This document shows positions 52,138 to 64,000 of a DNA stretch of 64,000 bases, one piece after another. The stretch comes from Molossus alvarezi. Its lineage: Eukaryota; Chordata; Mammalia; Chiroptera; Molossidae. Positions within the stretch are counted from its first letter, which is position 1; every line of letters begins with the position of its first letter. The notes below the pieces were generated by a model. It ran no database searches. It was not told the origin of the DNA and saw nothing but the letters and a program-made list of their open reading frames with translations. Both the position numbers and the translations under genes were made by a program. Location of the stretch: positions 53,623,596 to 53,687,595 of the forward strand of contig CM073889.1 in the NCBI GenBank assembly GCA_037176705.1. The letters are read 5' to 3'.

Positions 52138-54072
52138 ATGTTTCAAGAGTATTTCCCAGAAGAACCTATGAAAATACAGTGGATAATCAAAGGTGTGCAT
52201 CACTGCTGTTCTTTCTCTGCAGAATTATATAATTACATTCAGTTCAAGAGCACCATGGAAACCTCAATATGGTGTAGTGGCAATTGGACTGTTCAGTGGC
52301 TCTCTGTCCTAAAAACAGTGTTCCCATTGACTAACTTCTTCACATACTGTCTAAATATGGTGAAGAAGATTCTTGGGCTATACCCACTTCACAAAACATG
52401 GAACCAACACTGGTGTTCTGTTCTGCAGATTATGTGTTAGAACAGTTGAGGAAAGTATAGATTCAAGGTAATTTGGCAACATAACGTTTGCCTATGCCCT
52501 TAGACATACTTCTCACCAGAGATCGTTTCTAGGAGCGTTTATACACACCAAACCGATTCCAAACGAACTGTGTTAGAACTCTGCAGTTCAGTTGAGGAAA
52601 CTCACTTCCATGAAGCCTAGAGAGTGAGGCTTCTCCAACCATAAGCTGTTTTGGTTAAGTACCTAAGAAATGTCTGTTTGTTAAGGTGTAATCACACGAA
52701 AACCTAGCAGTGCACGTTTCTTTCTCTTGTTCCCTACACACAATTACAAGACTTGCTGGTGCAGTCTCAGATATCCTGAATTATGGGCAAAACTCTGTGA
52801 GAGCCAGGGGCAACATTCATTGGTGGCATGTTTAAACTTGGGAAATTGAGTACCTTTGCAAGGAAAGTGTGTAGATACATGTTCTAGTAGGAAACTGATG
52901 GAATGATTGAATATTTCCATTTTGGGTCAGGAAATGCACAGATCTTGGCAAGAGTCATGTGAAACACTTGAATATAGACACTCTCCTCGTGGTGTGGAGA
53001 GATCCAGTCTTCTCCTGGAAAGAACAACTAGGACAGGGCACACTGATGTGTAGAATCAAAAGTTATCCCCTTTTGTGTTCTGTGCTGGTAATGGTTTCCA
53101 AGATTGCACAGTTTTCTACAACATTTCTCAAGGCGATACTTGGAATAAGTATGGTTTCTTCTGTAGCAGTTTGTTTCGCCTAATTCTTAGTCAGAACAGT
53201 GAACCAACCTAGGGACTAGAATGAAATAATGGAAAGATTGATAACTACTGGTGTTACACATGTGCCATTCTTGAAAAAAGCAACTGAACACATCTAAAGT
53301 GATGTAGTTTAAACATTTGATGTGTACATCCAAGGAGAAATACATGAATGTGAAGACACTGACAATACCATGGGTGTTTCACATTGCATTTCTCTGTGAG
53401 TTAGAACAAGAGGAGGGTTCTGGAGAAAAGGCACTTGTACAGTTGTCCTGGGTATCAATTTCAATTAGCTACCCACAAATTACGCCCGGTTTGCGCGGCA
53501 TAGTTTGCATTGGCGAGTTATCCACTGTTGCATGTAAATGCAGCTGACTGCCTTCTTTCCTATACGACAAGAAAGACAATTTGTACGAGAAGAAGAGGTA
53601 ACTTTCCAACATACTACTTTTCTTCCTTGGATATGAGTTGTTTGCCTGGAAGAGTCTACAAAGCATCTTGATACCAAATACAGGCTGCGCTGCAGAAATG
53701 AAACATTTTGGTTAGAGCAGTGTTCAGGTCGTGGAAATCTATACCCTATTCAGTTCTACACACATTCTCTCCATGCGTTACCAAATGAATCAGAGTCATG
53801 CCATGGATCCACGATACATTTCACTGTTTGTGCCGATTTCCACATTAACATAAGGTGTAGATACCTGTTTTCTGCAGAGAATTGAATGTAAACCCTTGTC
53901 CTCAGTGTGAAATGCTGGAATTATCCCGTGGAAATGAATGATAACTCCCGAACTTATGCTTAAAATACCCTGTGACAGATTCAACCTATTTCTTGATATC
54001 TGACAGAATCATCTCCATTATAACAAGGATTCCAAAGAGTTTCAGGCCTTTGAATAATGGTCCTGGATTCAC
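52138..54072 (+). repeat. Unit 27, subtype A, first member of trimer copy 2 (1935 bp)
   Basis: A marker set; starts the second 5796-bp higher-order copy. No private variant seen. Confidence 0.97.
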
Positions 54073-56004
54073 ATGTTTCAAGAGTATTTCCCAGAAGAAC
54101 CTATGAAAATACAGTGGATAATCAAAGGTGTGCATCACTGGTGTTCTTTCTCTGCAGAATTATATAATTACATTCAGTTCAAGAGCAGCATGGAAACCTC
54201 AATATGGTGTAGTGGCAATTGGACTGTTCAGTGGCTCTCTGTCCTAAAAACAGTGTTCCCATTGACTAACTTCTTCACATACTGTCTAAATATGGTGAAG
54301 AAGATTCTTGGGCTATACCCACTTCACAAAACATGGAACCAACACTGGTGTTCTGTTCTGCAGATTATGTGATAGAACAGTTGAGGAAAGTATTGATTCA
54401 AGGTAATGTGGCAACCTAACGTTTGCCTATGCCCTTAGACATACTTCTCACCAGAGATCGTTTCTAGGAGCGTTTATACACACCAAACCGATTCCAAACG
54501 AACTGTGTTAGAACTCTGCAGTTCAGTTGAGGAAACTCACTTCCATGAAGCCTAGAGAGTGAGGCTTCTCCAACCATAAGCTGTTTTAGTTAAGTACCTA
54601 AGAAATGTCTGTTTGTTAAGGTGTAATCACACGAAAACCTAGCAGTGCACGTTTCTTTCTCTTGTTCCCTACACACAATTACAAGACTTGCTGGTGCAGT
54701 CTCAGATGTCCTGAATCATGGGCAAAACTCTGTGAGAGCCAGGGGCAACATTCATTGGTGGCATGTTTAAACTTGGGAAATTGAGTACCTTTGCAAGGAA
54801 AGTGTGTAGATACATGTTCTAGTAGGAAACTGATGGAATGATTGAATATTTCCATTTTGGGTCAGGAAATGCACAGATCTTGGCAAGAGTCATGTGAAAC
54901 ACTTGAATATAGACACTCTCCTCGTGGTGTGGAGAGATCCAGTCTTCTCCTGGAAAGAACAACTAGGACAGGGCACACTGATGTGTAGAATCAAAAGTTA
55001 TCCCCTTTTGTGTTCTGTGTTGGTAATGGTTTCCAAGATTGCATAGTTTTCAACAACATTTCTCAAGGCGATACTTGGAATAAGTATGGTTTCTTCTGTA
55101 GCAGTTTGTTTCGCCTAATTCTTAGAACAGTGAACCAACCTAGGGTCTAGAATGAAATAATGGAAAGATTGATAACTACTGGTGTTACACATGTGCCATT
55201 CTTGAAACAAAGCAACTGAACACATCTAAAGTGATGTAGTTTAAACATTTGATGTGTACATCCGAGGAGAAATACATGAATGTGAAGACACTGACAATAC
55301 CATGGGTGTTTCACATTGCATTTCTCTGTGAGTTAGAACAAGAGGAGGGTTCTGGAGAAAAGGCACTTGTACAGTTGTCCTGGGTATCAATTTCAATTAG
55401 CTACCCACAAATAACGCCCGGTTTGCGCGGCATAGTTTGCATTGGAGAGTTATCCAGTGTTGCATGTAAATGCAGCTGACTGCCTTCTTTCCTATACGAC
55501 AAGAAAGTCAATTTGTACGAGAAGAAGAGGTAACTTTCCAACATACTACTTTTCTTCCTTGGATATGAGTTGTTTGCCTGGAAGAGTCTACAAAGCATCT
55601 CGATACCAAATACAGGCTGCGCTGCAGAAATGAAACATTTTGGTTAGAGCAGTGTTCAGGTCGTGGAAATCTATACCCTATTCAGTTCTACACACATTCT
55701 CTCCATGCGTTACCAAATGAATCAGAGTCATGCCATGGATCCACGATACATTTCACTGTTTGTGCCGATTTCCACATTAACATAAGGTGTAGATACCTGT
55801 TTTCTGCAGAGAATTGAATGTAAACCCTTGTCCTCAGTGTGAAATGCTGGAATTATCCCGTGGAAATGAATGATAACTCCCGAACTTATGCTTAAAATAC
55901 CCTGTGACAGATTCAACCTATTTCTTGATATCTGGCAGAATCATCTCCATTATAACAAGGATTCCAAAGAGTTTCAGGCCTTTGAATAATGGTCCTGGAT
56001 TCAC
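54073..56004 (+). repeat. Unit 28, subtype C, second member of trimer copy 2 (1932 bp)
   Basis: C markers plus ATAACGCC (A55413) and GTGATAG (A54372). The latter shortens the recurrent 100-codon frame by one codon and is shared only with unit 31. Confidence 0.97.
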
Positions 56005-57933
56005 ATGTTTCAAGAGTATTTCCCAGAAGAACCTATGAAAATACAGTGGATAATCAAAGGTGTGCATCACTGGTGTTCTTTCTCTGCAGAATTATATAAT
56101 TACATTCAGTTCAAGAGCAGCATGGAAACCTCAATATGGTGTAGTGGCAATTGGACTGTTCAGTGGCTCTCTGTCCTAAAAACAGTGTTCCCATTGACTA
56201 ACTTCTTCACATACTGTCTAAATATGGTGAAGAAGATTCTTGGGCTATACCCACTTCACAAAACATGGAACCAACACTGGTGTTCTGTTCTGCAGTTTAT
56301 GTGTTAGAACAGTTGAGGAAAGTATTGATTCAAGGTAATGTGGCAACCTAACGTTTGCCTATGCCCTTAGACATACTTCTCACCAGAGATCGTTTCTAGG
56401 AGCGTTTATATACACCAAACCGATTCCAAACGAACTGTGTTAGAACTGTGTTCAGTTGAGGAAACTCACTTCCATGAAGCCTAGAGAGTGAGGCTTCTCC
56501 AACCATAAGCTGTTTTGGTTAAGTACCTAAGAAATGTCTGTTTGTTAAGGTGTAATCACACGAAAACCTAGCAGTGCACGTTTCTTTCTCTTGTTCCCTA
56601 CCCAAAATTACAAGACTTGCTGGTGCAGTCTCAGATATCCTGAATTATGGGCAAAACTCTGTGAGAGCCAGGGGCAACATTCATTGGTGGCATGTTTAAA
56701 CTTGGGAAATTGAGTACCTTTGCAAGGAAAGTGTGTAGATACATGTTCTAGTAGGAAACTGATGGAATGATTGAATATTTCCATTTTGGGTCAGGAAATG
56801 CACAGATCTTGGCAAGATACATGTGAAACACTTGAATATAGACACTCTCCTCGTGGTGTGGAGAGATCCAGTCTTCTCCTGGAAAGAACAACTAGGACAG
56901 GGCACACTGATGTGTAGAATCAAAAGTTATCCCCTTTTGTGTTCTGTGTTGGTAATGGTTTCCAAGATTGCATAGTTTTCAACAACATTTCTCAAGGCGA
57001 TACTTGGAATAAGTATGGTTTCTTCTGTAGCAGTTTGTTTCGCCTAATTCTTAGAACAGTGAACCAACCTAGGGTCTAGAATGAAATAATGGAAAGATTG
57101 ATAACTACTGGTGTTACACATGTGCCATTCTTGAAACAAAGCAACTGAACACATCTAAAGTGATGTAGTTTAAACATTTGATGTGTACATCCGAGGAGAA
57201 ATACATGAATGTGAAGACACTGACAATACCATGGGTGTTTCACATTGCATTTCTCTGTGAGTTAGAACAAGAGGAGGGTTCTGGACAAAAGGCACTTGTA
57301 CTGTTGTCCTGGGTATCAATTTCAATTAGCTACCCACAAATTATGCCCGGGTTGCGCGGCATAGTTTCCATTGGAGAGTTATCCAGTGTTGCATGTAAAT
57401 GCAGCTGACTGCCTTCTTTCCTATACGACAAGAAAGACAATTTGTACGAGAAGAAGAGGTAACTTTTCAACATACTACTTTTCTTCCTTGGATATGAGTT
57501 GTTTGCCTGGAAGAGTCTACAAAGCATCTCGATAGCAAATACAGGCTGCGCTGCAGAAATGAAACATTTTGGTTAGAGCAGTGTTCAGGTCGTGGAAATC
57601 TATACCCTATTCAGTTCTACACACATTCTCTCCATGCGTTACCAAATGAATCAGAGTCATGCCATGGATCCACGATACATTTCACTGTTTGTGCCGATTT
57701 CCACATTAACATAAGGTGTAGATACCTGTTTTCTGCAGAGAATTGAATGTAAACCCTTGTCCTCAGTGTGAAATGCTGGAATTATCCCGTGGAAATGAAT
57801 GATAACTCCCGAACTTATGCTTAAAATACCCTGTGACAGATTCAACCTATTTCTTGATATCTGACAGAATCATCTCCATTATAACAAGGATTCCAAAGAG
57901 TTTCAGGCCTTTGAATAATGGTCCTGGATTCAC
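56005..57933 (+). repeat. Unit 29, subtype H, third member of trimer copy 2 (1929 bp)
   Basis: Same mosaic as unit 26, including ACCCAAAATT, AAGATACATG, SmaI at 57346 and C57368. No private variant seen. Confidence 0.97.
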
Positions 57934-59868
57934 ATGTTTCAAGAGTATTTCCCAGAAGAACCTATGAAAATACAGTGGATAATCAAAGGTGTGCATCACT
58001 GCTGTTCTTTCTCTGCAGAATTATATAATTACATTCAGTTCAAGAGCACCATGGAAACCTCAATATGGTGTAGTGGCAATTGGACTGTTCAGTGGCTCTC
58101 TGTCCTAAAAACAGTGTTCCCATTGACTAACTTCTTCACATACTGTCTAAATATGGTGAAGAAGATTCTTGGGCTATACCCACTTCACAAAACATGGAAC
58201 CAACACTGGTGTTCTGTTCTGCAGATTATGTGTTAGAACAGTTGAGGAAAGTATAGATTCAAGGTAATTTGGCAACATAACGTTTGCCTATGCCCTTAGA
58301 CATACTTCTCACCAGAGATCGTTTCTAGGAGCGTTTATACACACCAAACCGATTCCAAACGAACTGTGTTAGAACTCTGCAGTTCAGTTGAGGAAACTCA
58401 CTTCCATGAAGCCTAGAGAGTGAGGCTTCTCCAACCATAAGCTGTTTTGGTTAAGTACCTAAGAAATGTCTGTTTGTTAAGGTGTAATCACACGAAAACC
58501 TAGCAGTGCACGTTTCTTTCTCTTGTTCCCTACACACAATTACAAGACTTGCTGGTGCAGTCTCAGATATCCTGAATTATGGGCAAAACTCTGTGAGAGC
58601 CAGGGGCAACATTCATTGGTGGCATGTTTAAACTTGGGAAATTGAGTACCTTTGCAAGGAAAGTGTGTAGATACATGTTCTAGTAGGAAACTGATGGAAT
58701 GATTGAATATTTCCATTTTGGGTCAGGAAATGCACAGATCTTGGCAAGAGTCATGTGAAACACTTGAATATAGACACTCTCCTCGTGGTGTGGAGAGATC
58801 CAGTCTTCTCCTGGAAAGAACAACTAGGACAGGGCACACTGATGTGTAGAATCAAAAGTTATCCCCTTTTGTGTTCTGTGCTGGTAATGGTTTCCAAGAT
58901 TGCACAGTTTTCTACAACATTTCTCAAGGCGATACTTGGAATAAGTATGGTTTCTTCTGTAGCAGTTTGTTTCGCCTAATTCTTAGTCAGAACAGTGAAC
59001 CAACCTAGGGACTAGAATGAAATAATGGAAAGATTGATAACTACTGGTGTTACACATGTGCCATTCTTGAAAAAAGCAACTGAACACATCTAAAGTGATG
59101 TAGTTTAAACATTTGATGTGTACATCCAAGGAGAAATACATGAATGTGAAGACACTGACAATACCATGGGTGTTTCACATTGCATTTCTCTGTGAGTTAG
59201 AACAAGAGGAGGGTTCTGGAGAAAAGGCACTTGTACAGTTGTCCTGGGTATCAATTTCAATTAGCTACCCACAAATTACGCCCGGTTTGCGCGGCATAGT
59301 TTGCATTGGCGAGTTATCCACTGTTGCATGTAAATGCAGCTGACTGCCTTCTTTCCTATACGACAAGAAAGACAATTTGTACGAGAAGAAGAGGTAACTT
59401 TCCAACATACTACTTTTCTTCCTTGGATATGAGTTGTTTGCCTGGAAGAGTCTACAAAGCATCTTGATACCAAATACAGGCTGCGCTGCAGAAATGAAAC
59501 ATTTTGGTTAGAGCAGTGTTCAGGTCGTGGAAATCTATACCCTATTCAGTTCTACACACATTCTCTCCATGCGTTACCAAATGAATCAGAGTCATGCCAT
59601 GGATCCACGATACATTTCACTGTTTGTGCCGATTTCCACATTAACATAAGGTGTAGATACCTGTTTTCTGCAGAGAATTGAATGTAAACCCTTGTCCTCA
59701 GTGTGAAATGCTGGAATTATCCCGTGGAAATGAATGATAACTCCCGAACTTATGCTTAAAATACCCTGTGACAGATTCAACCTATTTCTTGATATCTGAC
59801 AGAATCATCTCCATTATAACAAGGATTCCAAAGAGTTTCAGGCCTTTGAATAATGGTCCTGGATTCAC
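57934..59868 (+). repeat. Unit 30, subtype A, first member of trimer copy 3 (1935 bp)
   Basis: A marker set; it begins exactly 5796 bp after unit 27 and 11592 bp after unit 24. No private variant seen. Confidence 0.97.
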
Positions 59869-61800
59869 ATGTTTCAAGAGTATTTCCCAGAAGAACCTAT
59901 GAAAATACAGTGGATAATCAAAGGTGTGCATCACTGGTGTTCTTTCTCTGCAGAATTATATAATTACATTCAGTTCAAGAGCAGCATGGAAACCTCAATA
60001 TGGTGTAGTGGCAATTGGACTGTTCAGTGGCTCTCTGTCCTAAAAACAGTGTTCCCATTGACTAACTTCTTCACATACTGTCTAAATATGGTGAAGAAGA
60101 TTCTTGGGCTATACCCACTTCACAAAACATGGAACCAACACTGGTGTTCTGTTCTGCAGATTATGTGATAGAACAGTTGAGGAAAGTATTGATTCAAGGT
60201 AATGTGGCAACCTAACGTTTGCCTATGCCCTTAGACATACTTCTCACCAGAGATCGTTTCTAGGAGCGTTTATACACACCAAACCGATTCCAAACGAACT
60301 GTGTTAGAACTCTGCAGTTCAGTTGAGGAAACTCACTTCCATGAAGCCTAGAGAGTGAGGCTTCTCCAACCATAAGCTGTTTTAGTTAAGTACCTAAGAA
60401 ATGTCTGTTTGTTAAGGTGTAATCACACGAAAACCTAGCAGTGCACGTTTCTTTCTCTTGTTCCCTACACACAATTACAAGACTTGCTGGTGCAGTCTCA
60501 GATGTCCTGAATCATGGGCAAAACTCTGTGAGAGCCAGGGGCAACATTCATTGGTGGCATGTTTAAACTTGGGAAATTGAGTACCTTTGCAAGGAAAGTG
60601 TGTAGATACATGTTCTAGTAGGAAACTGATGGAATGATTGAATATTTCCATTTTGGGTCAGGAAATGCACAGATCTTGGCAAGAGTCATGTGAAACACTT
60701 GAATATAGACACTCTCCTCGTGGTGTGGAGAGATCCAGTCTTCTCCTGGAAAGAACAACTAGGACAGGGCACACTGATGTGTAGAATCAAAAGTTATCCC
60801 CTTTTGTGTTCTGTGTTGGTAATGGTTTCCAAGATTGCATAGTTTTCAACAACATTTCTCAAGGCGATACTTGGAATAAGTATGGTTTCTTCTGTAGCAG
60901 TTTGTTTCGCCTAATTCTTAGAACAGTGAACCAACCTAGGGTCTAGAATGAAATAATGGAAAGATTGATAACTACTGGTGTTACACATGTGCCATTCTTG
61001 AAACAAAGCAACTGAACACATCTAAAGTGATGTAGTTTAAACATTTGATGTGTACATCCGAGGAGAAATACATGAATGTGAAGACACTGACAATACCATG
61101 GGTGTTTCACATTGCATTTCTCTGTGAGTTAGAACAAGAGGAGGGTTCTGGAGAAAAGGCACTTGTACAGTTGTCCTGGGTATCAATTTCAATTAGCTAC
61201 CCACAAATAACGCCCGGTTTGCGCGGCATAGTTTGCATTGGAGAGTTATCCAGTGTTGCATGTAAATGCAGCTGACTGCCTTCTTTCCTATACGACAAGA
61301 AAGTCAATTTGTACGAGAAGAAGAGGTAACTTTCCAACATACTACTTTTCTTCCTTGGATATGAGTTGTTTGCCTGGAAGAGTCTACAAAGCATCTCGAT
61401 ACCAAATACAGGCTGCGCTGCAGAAATGAAACATTTTGGTTAGAGCAGTGTTCAGGTCGTGGAAATCTATACCCTATTCAGTTCTACACACATTCTCTCC
61501 ATGCGTTACCAAATGAATCAGAGTCATGCCATGGATCCACGATACATTTCACTGTTTGTGCCGATTTCCACATTAACATAAGGTGTAGATACCTGTTTTC
61601 TGCAGAGAATTGAATGTAAACCCTTGTCCTCAGTGTGAAATGCTGGAATTATCCCGTGGAAATGAATGATAACTCCCGAACTTATGCTTAAAATACCCTG
61701 TGACAGATTCAACCTATTTCTTGATATCTGGCAGAATCATCTCCATTATAACAAGGATTCCAAAGAGTTTCAGGCCTTTGAATAATGGTCCTGGATTCAC
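59869..61800 (+). repeat. Unit 31, subtype C, second member of trimer copy 3 (1932 bp)
   Basis: C markers plus ATAACGCC (A61209) and GTGATAG (A60168), as in unit 28. Confidence 0.97.
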
Positions 61801-63729
61801 ATGTTTCAAGAGTATTTCCCAGAAGAACCTATGAAAATACAGTGGATAATCAAAGGTGTGCATCACTGGTGTTCTTTCTCTGCAGAATTATATAATTACA
61901 TTCAGTTCAAGAGCAGCATGGAAACCTCAATATGGTGTAGTGGCAATTGGACTGTTCAGTGGCTCTCTGTCCTAAAAACAGTGTTCCCATTGACTAACTT
62001 CTTCACATACTGTCTAAATATGGTGAAGAAGATTCTTGGGCTATACCCACTTCACAAAACATGGAACCAACACTGGTGTTCTGTTCTGCAGTTTATGTGT
62101 TAGAACAGTTGAGGAAAGTATTGATTCAAGGTAATGTGGCAACCTAACGTTTGCCTATGCCCTTAGACATACTTCTCACCAGAGATCGTTTCTAGGAGCG
62201 TTTATATACACCAAACCGATTCCAAACGAACTGTGTTAGAACTGTGTTCAGTTGAGGAAACTCACTTCCATGAAGCCTAGAGAGTGAGGCTTCTCCAACC
62301 ATAAGCTGTTTTGGTTAAGTACCTAAGAAATGTCTGTTTGTTAAGGTGTAATCACACGAAAACCTAGCAGTGCACGTTTCTTTCTCTTGTTCCCTACCCA
62401 AAATTACAAGACTTGCTGGTGCAGTCTCAGATATCCTGAATTATGGGCAAAACTCTGTGAGAGCCAGGGGCAACATTCATTGGTGGCATGTTTAAACTTG
62501 GGAAATTGAGTACCTTTGCAAGGAAAGTGTGTAGATACATGTTCTAGTAGGAAACTGATGGAATGATTGAATATTTCCATTTTGGGTCAGGAAATGCACA
62601 GATCTTGGCAAGATACATGTGAAACACTTGAATATAGACACTCTCCTCGTGGTGTGGAGAGATCCAGTCTTCTCCTGGAAAGAACAACTAGGACAGGGCA
62701 CACTGATGTGTAGAATCAAAAGTTATCCCCTTTTGTGTTCTGTGTTGGTAATGGTTTCCAAGATTGCATAGTTTTCAACAACATTTCTCAAGGCGATACT
62801 TGGAATAAGTATGGTTTCTTCTGTAGCAGTTTGTTTCGCCTAATTCTTAGAACAGTGAACCAACCTAGGGTCTAGAATGAAATAATGGAAAGATTGATAA
62901 CTACTGGTGTTACACATGTGCCATTCTTGAAACAAAGCAACTGAACACATCTAAAGTGATGTAGTTTAAACATTTGATGTGTACATCCGAGGAGAAATAC
63001 ATGAATGTGAAGACACTGACAATACCATGGGTGTTTCACATTGCATTTCTCTGTGAGTTAGAACAAGAGGAGGGTTCTGGACAAAAGGCACTTGTACTGT
63101 TGTCCTGGGTATCAATTTCAATTAGCTACCCACAAATTATGCCCGGGTTGCGCGGCATAGTTTCCATTGGAGAGTTATCCAGTGTTGCATGTAAATGCAG
63201 CTGACTGCCTTCTTTCCTATACGACAAGAAAGACAATTTGTACGAGAAGAAGAGGTAACTTTTCAACATACTACTTTTCTTCCTTGGATATGAGTTGTTT
63301 GCCTGGAAGAGTCTACAAAGCATCTCGATAGCAAATACAGGCTGCGCTGCAGAAATGAAACATTTTGGTTAGAGCAGTGTTCAGGTCGTGGAAATCTATA
63401 CCCTATTCAGTTCTACACACATTCTCTCCATGCGTTACCAAATGAATCAGAGTCATGCCATGGATCCACGATACATTTCACTGTTTGTGCCGATTTCCAC
63501 ATTAACATAAGGTGTAGATACCTGTTTTCTGCAGAGAATTGAATGTAAACCCTTGTCCTCAGTGTGAAATGCTGGAATTATCCCGTGGAAATGAATGATA
63601 ACTCCCGAACTTATGCTTAAAATACCCTGTGACAGATTCAACCTATTTCTTGATATCTGACAGAATCATCTCCATTATAACAAGGATTCCAAAGAGTTTC
63701 AGGCCTTTGAATAATGGTCCTGGATTCAC
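61801..63729 (+). repeat. Unit 32, subtype H, third member of trimer copy 3 (1929 bp)
   Basis: Same H mosaic, with SmaI at 63142 and C63164. It is the last complete unit in the window. Confidence 0.97.
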
Positions 63730-64000
63730 ATGTTTCAAGAGTATTTCCCAGAAGAACCTATGAAAATACAGTGGATAATCAAAGGTGTGCATCACTGCTG
63801 TTCTTTCTCTGCAGAATTATATAATTACATTCAGTTCAAGAGCACCATGGAAACCTCAATATGGTGTAGTGGCAATTGGACTGTTCAGTGGCTCTCTGTC
63901 CTAAAAACAGTGTTCCCATTGACTAACTTCTTCACATACTGTCTAAATATGGTGAAGAAGATTCTTGGGCTATACCCACTTCACAAAACATGGAACCAAC
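63730..64000 (+). repeat. Unit 33, 3'-truncated, begins as subtype A
   Basis: The first 271 bases of a further unit. CACTGCTG (near 63793) and AGCACCATGG (63841) mark an A start, so a fourth trimer copy probably begins here and the array continues beyond the window. Confidence 0.95.

Larger units (their letters stand above)
46342..63729 (+). repeat. Trimeric higher-order repeat, A-C-H, three copies of 5796 bp
   Basis: Copies start at 46342, 52138 and 57934, each made of 1935 + 1932 + 1929 bp; a fourth begins at 63730. Diagnostic bases recur at exactly 5796 bp: the ATAACGCC base in C from unit 28 to 31 (55413 to 61209) and the H-only C from unit 29 to 32 (57368 to 63164). Copies 2 and 3 share GTGATAG, which copy 1 lacks. 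Order is class 1, class 2, class 2. Confidence 0.96.
1..64000 (+). repeat. Macrosatellite array, ~1.93-kb unit, about 33 copies head to tail
   Basis: The same 1929-1936 bp sequence recurs without interruption from the first base to the last, always in the same orientation. The anchor ATG lies at 1871, 3806, 5737, 7672, 9607, 11542, 13478, 15413 and so on to 63730. Copies differ at roughly 40-50 positions by eye, about 1-2% between classes. Each unit has one BamHI site (GGATCC), two GTTTAAAC sites and one AvrII site (CCTAGG). Low CpG content suggests a methylated vertebrate genome. There is no gene, transposon or unique DNA between units. The unit matches no satellite family I can name. Repeat structure is certain; family and organism are unknown. 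Confidence 0.99.

Noticed and set aside
46342..63729. Assembly duplication as the cause of the trimer copies
   Set aside because: Copy 1 differs from copies 2-3 at the GTGATAG site (units 28 and 31 versus 25), so at least copy 1 is independent. Collapse or duplication of copies 2 and 3 cannot be excluded without reads.
1..64000. CRISPR array or other prokaryotic repeat system
   Set aside because: Units are 1.93 kb and fully repetitive, with no short repeat/unique spacer alternation and no bacterial genes; CpG depletion points to a vertebrate.
1..64000. Tandem transposon or retroelement copies
   Set aside because: No reverse transcriptase or transposase frame, terminal repeats, poly(A) tract or target-site duplications at any unit boundary.

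Overview
The whole window is one uninterrupted head-to-tail tandem array of a roughly 1.93-kb macrosatellite unit, all on the same strand. It holds a 5'-truncated copy (1-1870), 32 complete copies (1871-63729) and the first 271 bases of a further copy (63730-64000). I anchored every copy on the same ATG (reading ATGTTTCAAG), which is an arbitrary phase. Anchor-to-anchor lengths are only 1929, 1931, 1932, 1935 or 1936 bp. Three indels explain them all: a 4-bp deletion near unit position 1050, a 1-bp insertion near position 1140 and a 3-bp deletion near position 445. No unique flank, transposon, gene, tRNA, rRNA or CRISPR array is visible.

Organism: most likely a vertebrate, probably a mammal, but not identifiable from this window. 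By eye I count about two dozen CpGs per unit at about 40% G+C, well below random expectation, as in methylated vertebrate genomes. Several subtype differences are CpG-to-TpG/CpA changes. I do not recognise the unit as a named satellite family. The longest recurrent open frame is 100 codons; it differs between copies almost only by amino-acid changes and by loss or shortening, so I treat the array as non-coding.

Layout: (1) 1-11541, older-looking monomeric copies with private substitutions, including three near-identical neighbours at 5737-11541. (2) 11542-15412, two distinctive subtypes, F then E. (3) 15413-34738, strict alternation of two classes as five 3.86-kb dimers. Class 1 (A/D/E) has the 4 bp present and GGCGAG; class 2 (B/C) has the 4-bp deletion and CCGAGG. 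(4) 34739-38610, two F units that break the alternation. (5) 38611-46341, the dimer resumes, starting with a second F-E-G series related to 11542-15930. (6) 46342-63729, a trimeric higher-order repeat (A-C-H) of exactly 5796 bp in three nearly identical copies, with a fourth starting at the window end.

Together these show an array moving from monomer to dimer to trimer order across 64 kb. Subtypes are mosaics of swappable 5' and 3' modules, as expected for unequal crossover and gene conversion. Each unit also carries diverged internal copies of a shorter ancestral repeat, marked by TTCTGCAG-like cores.
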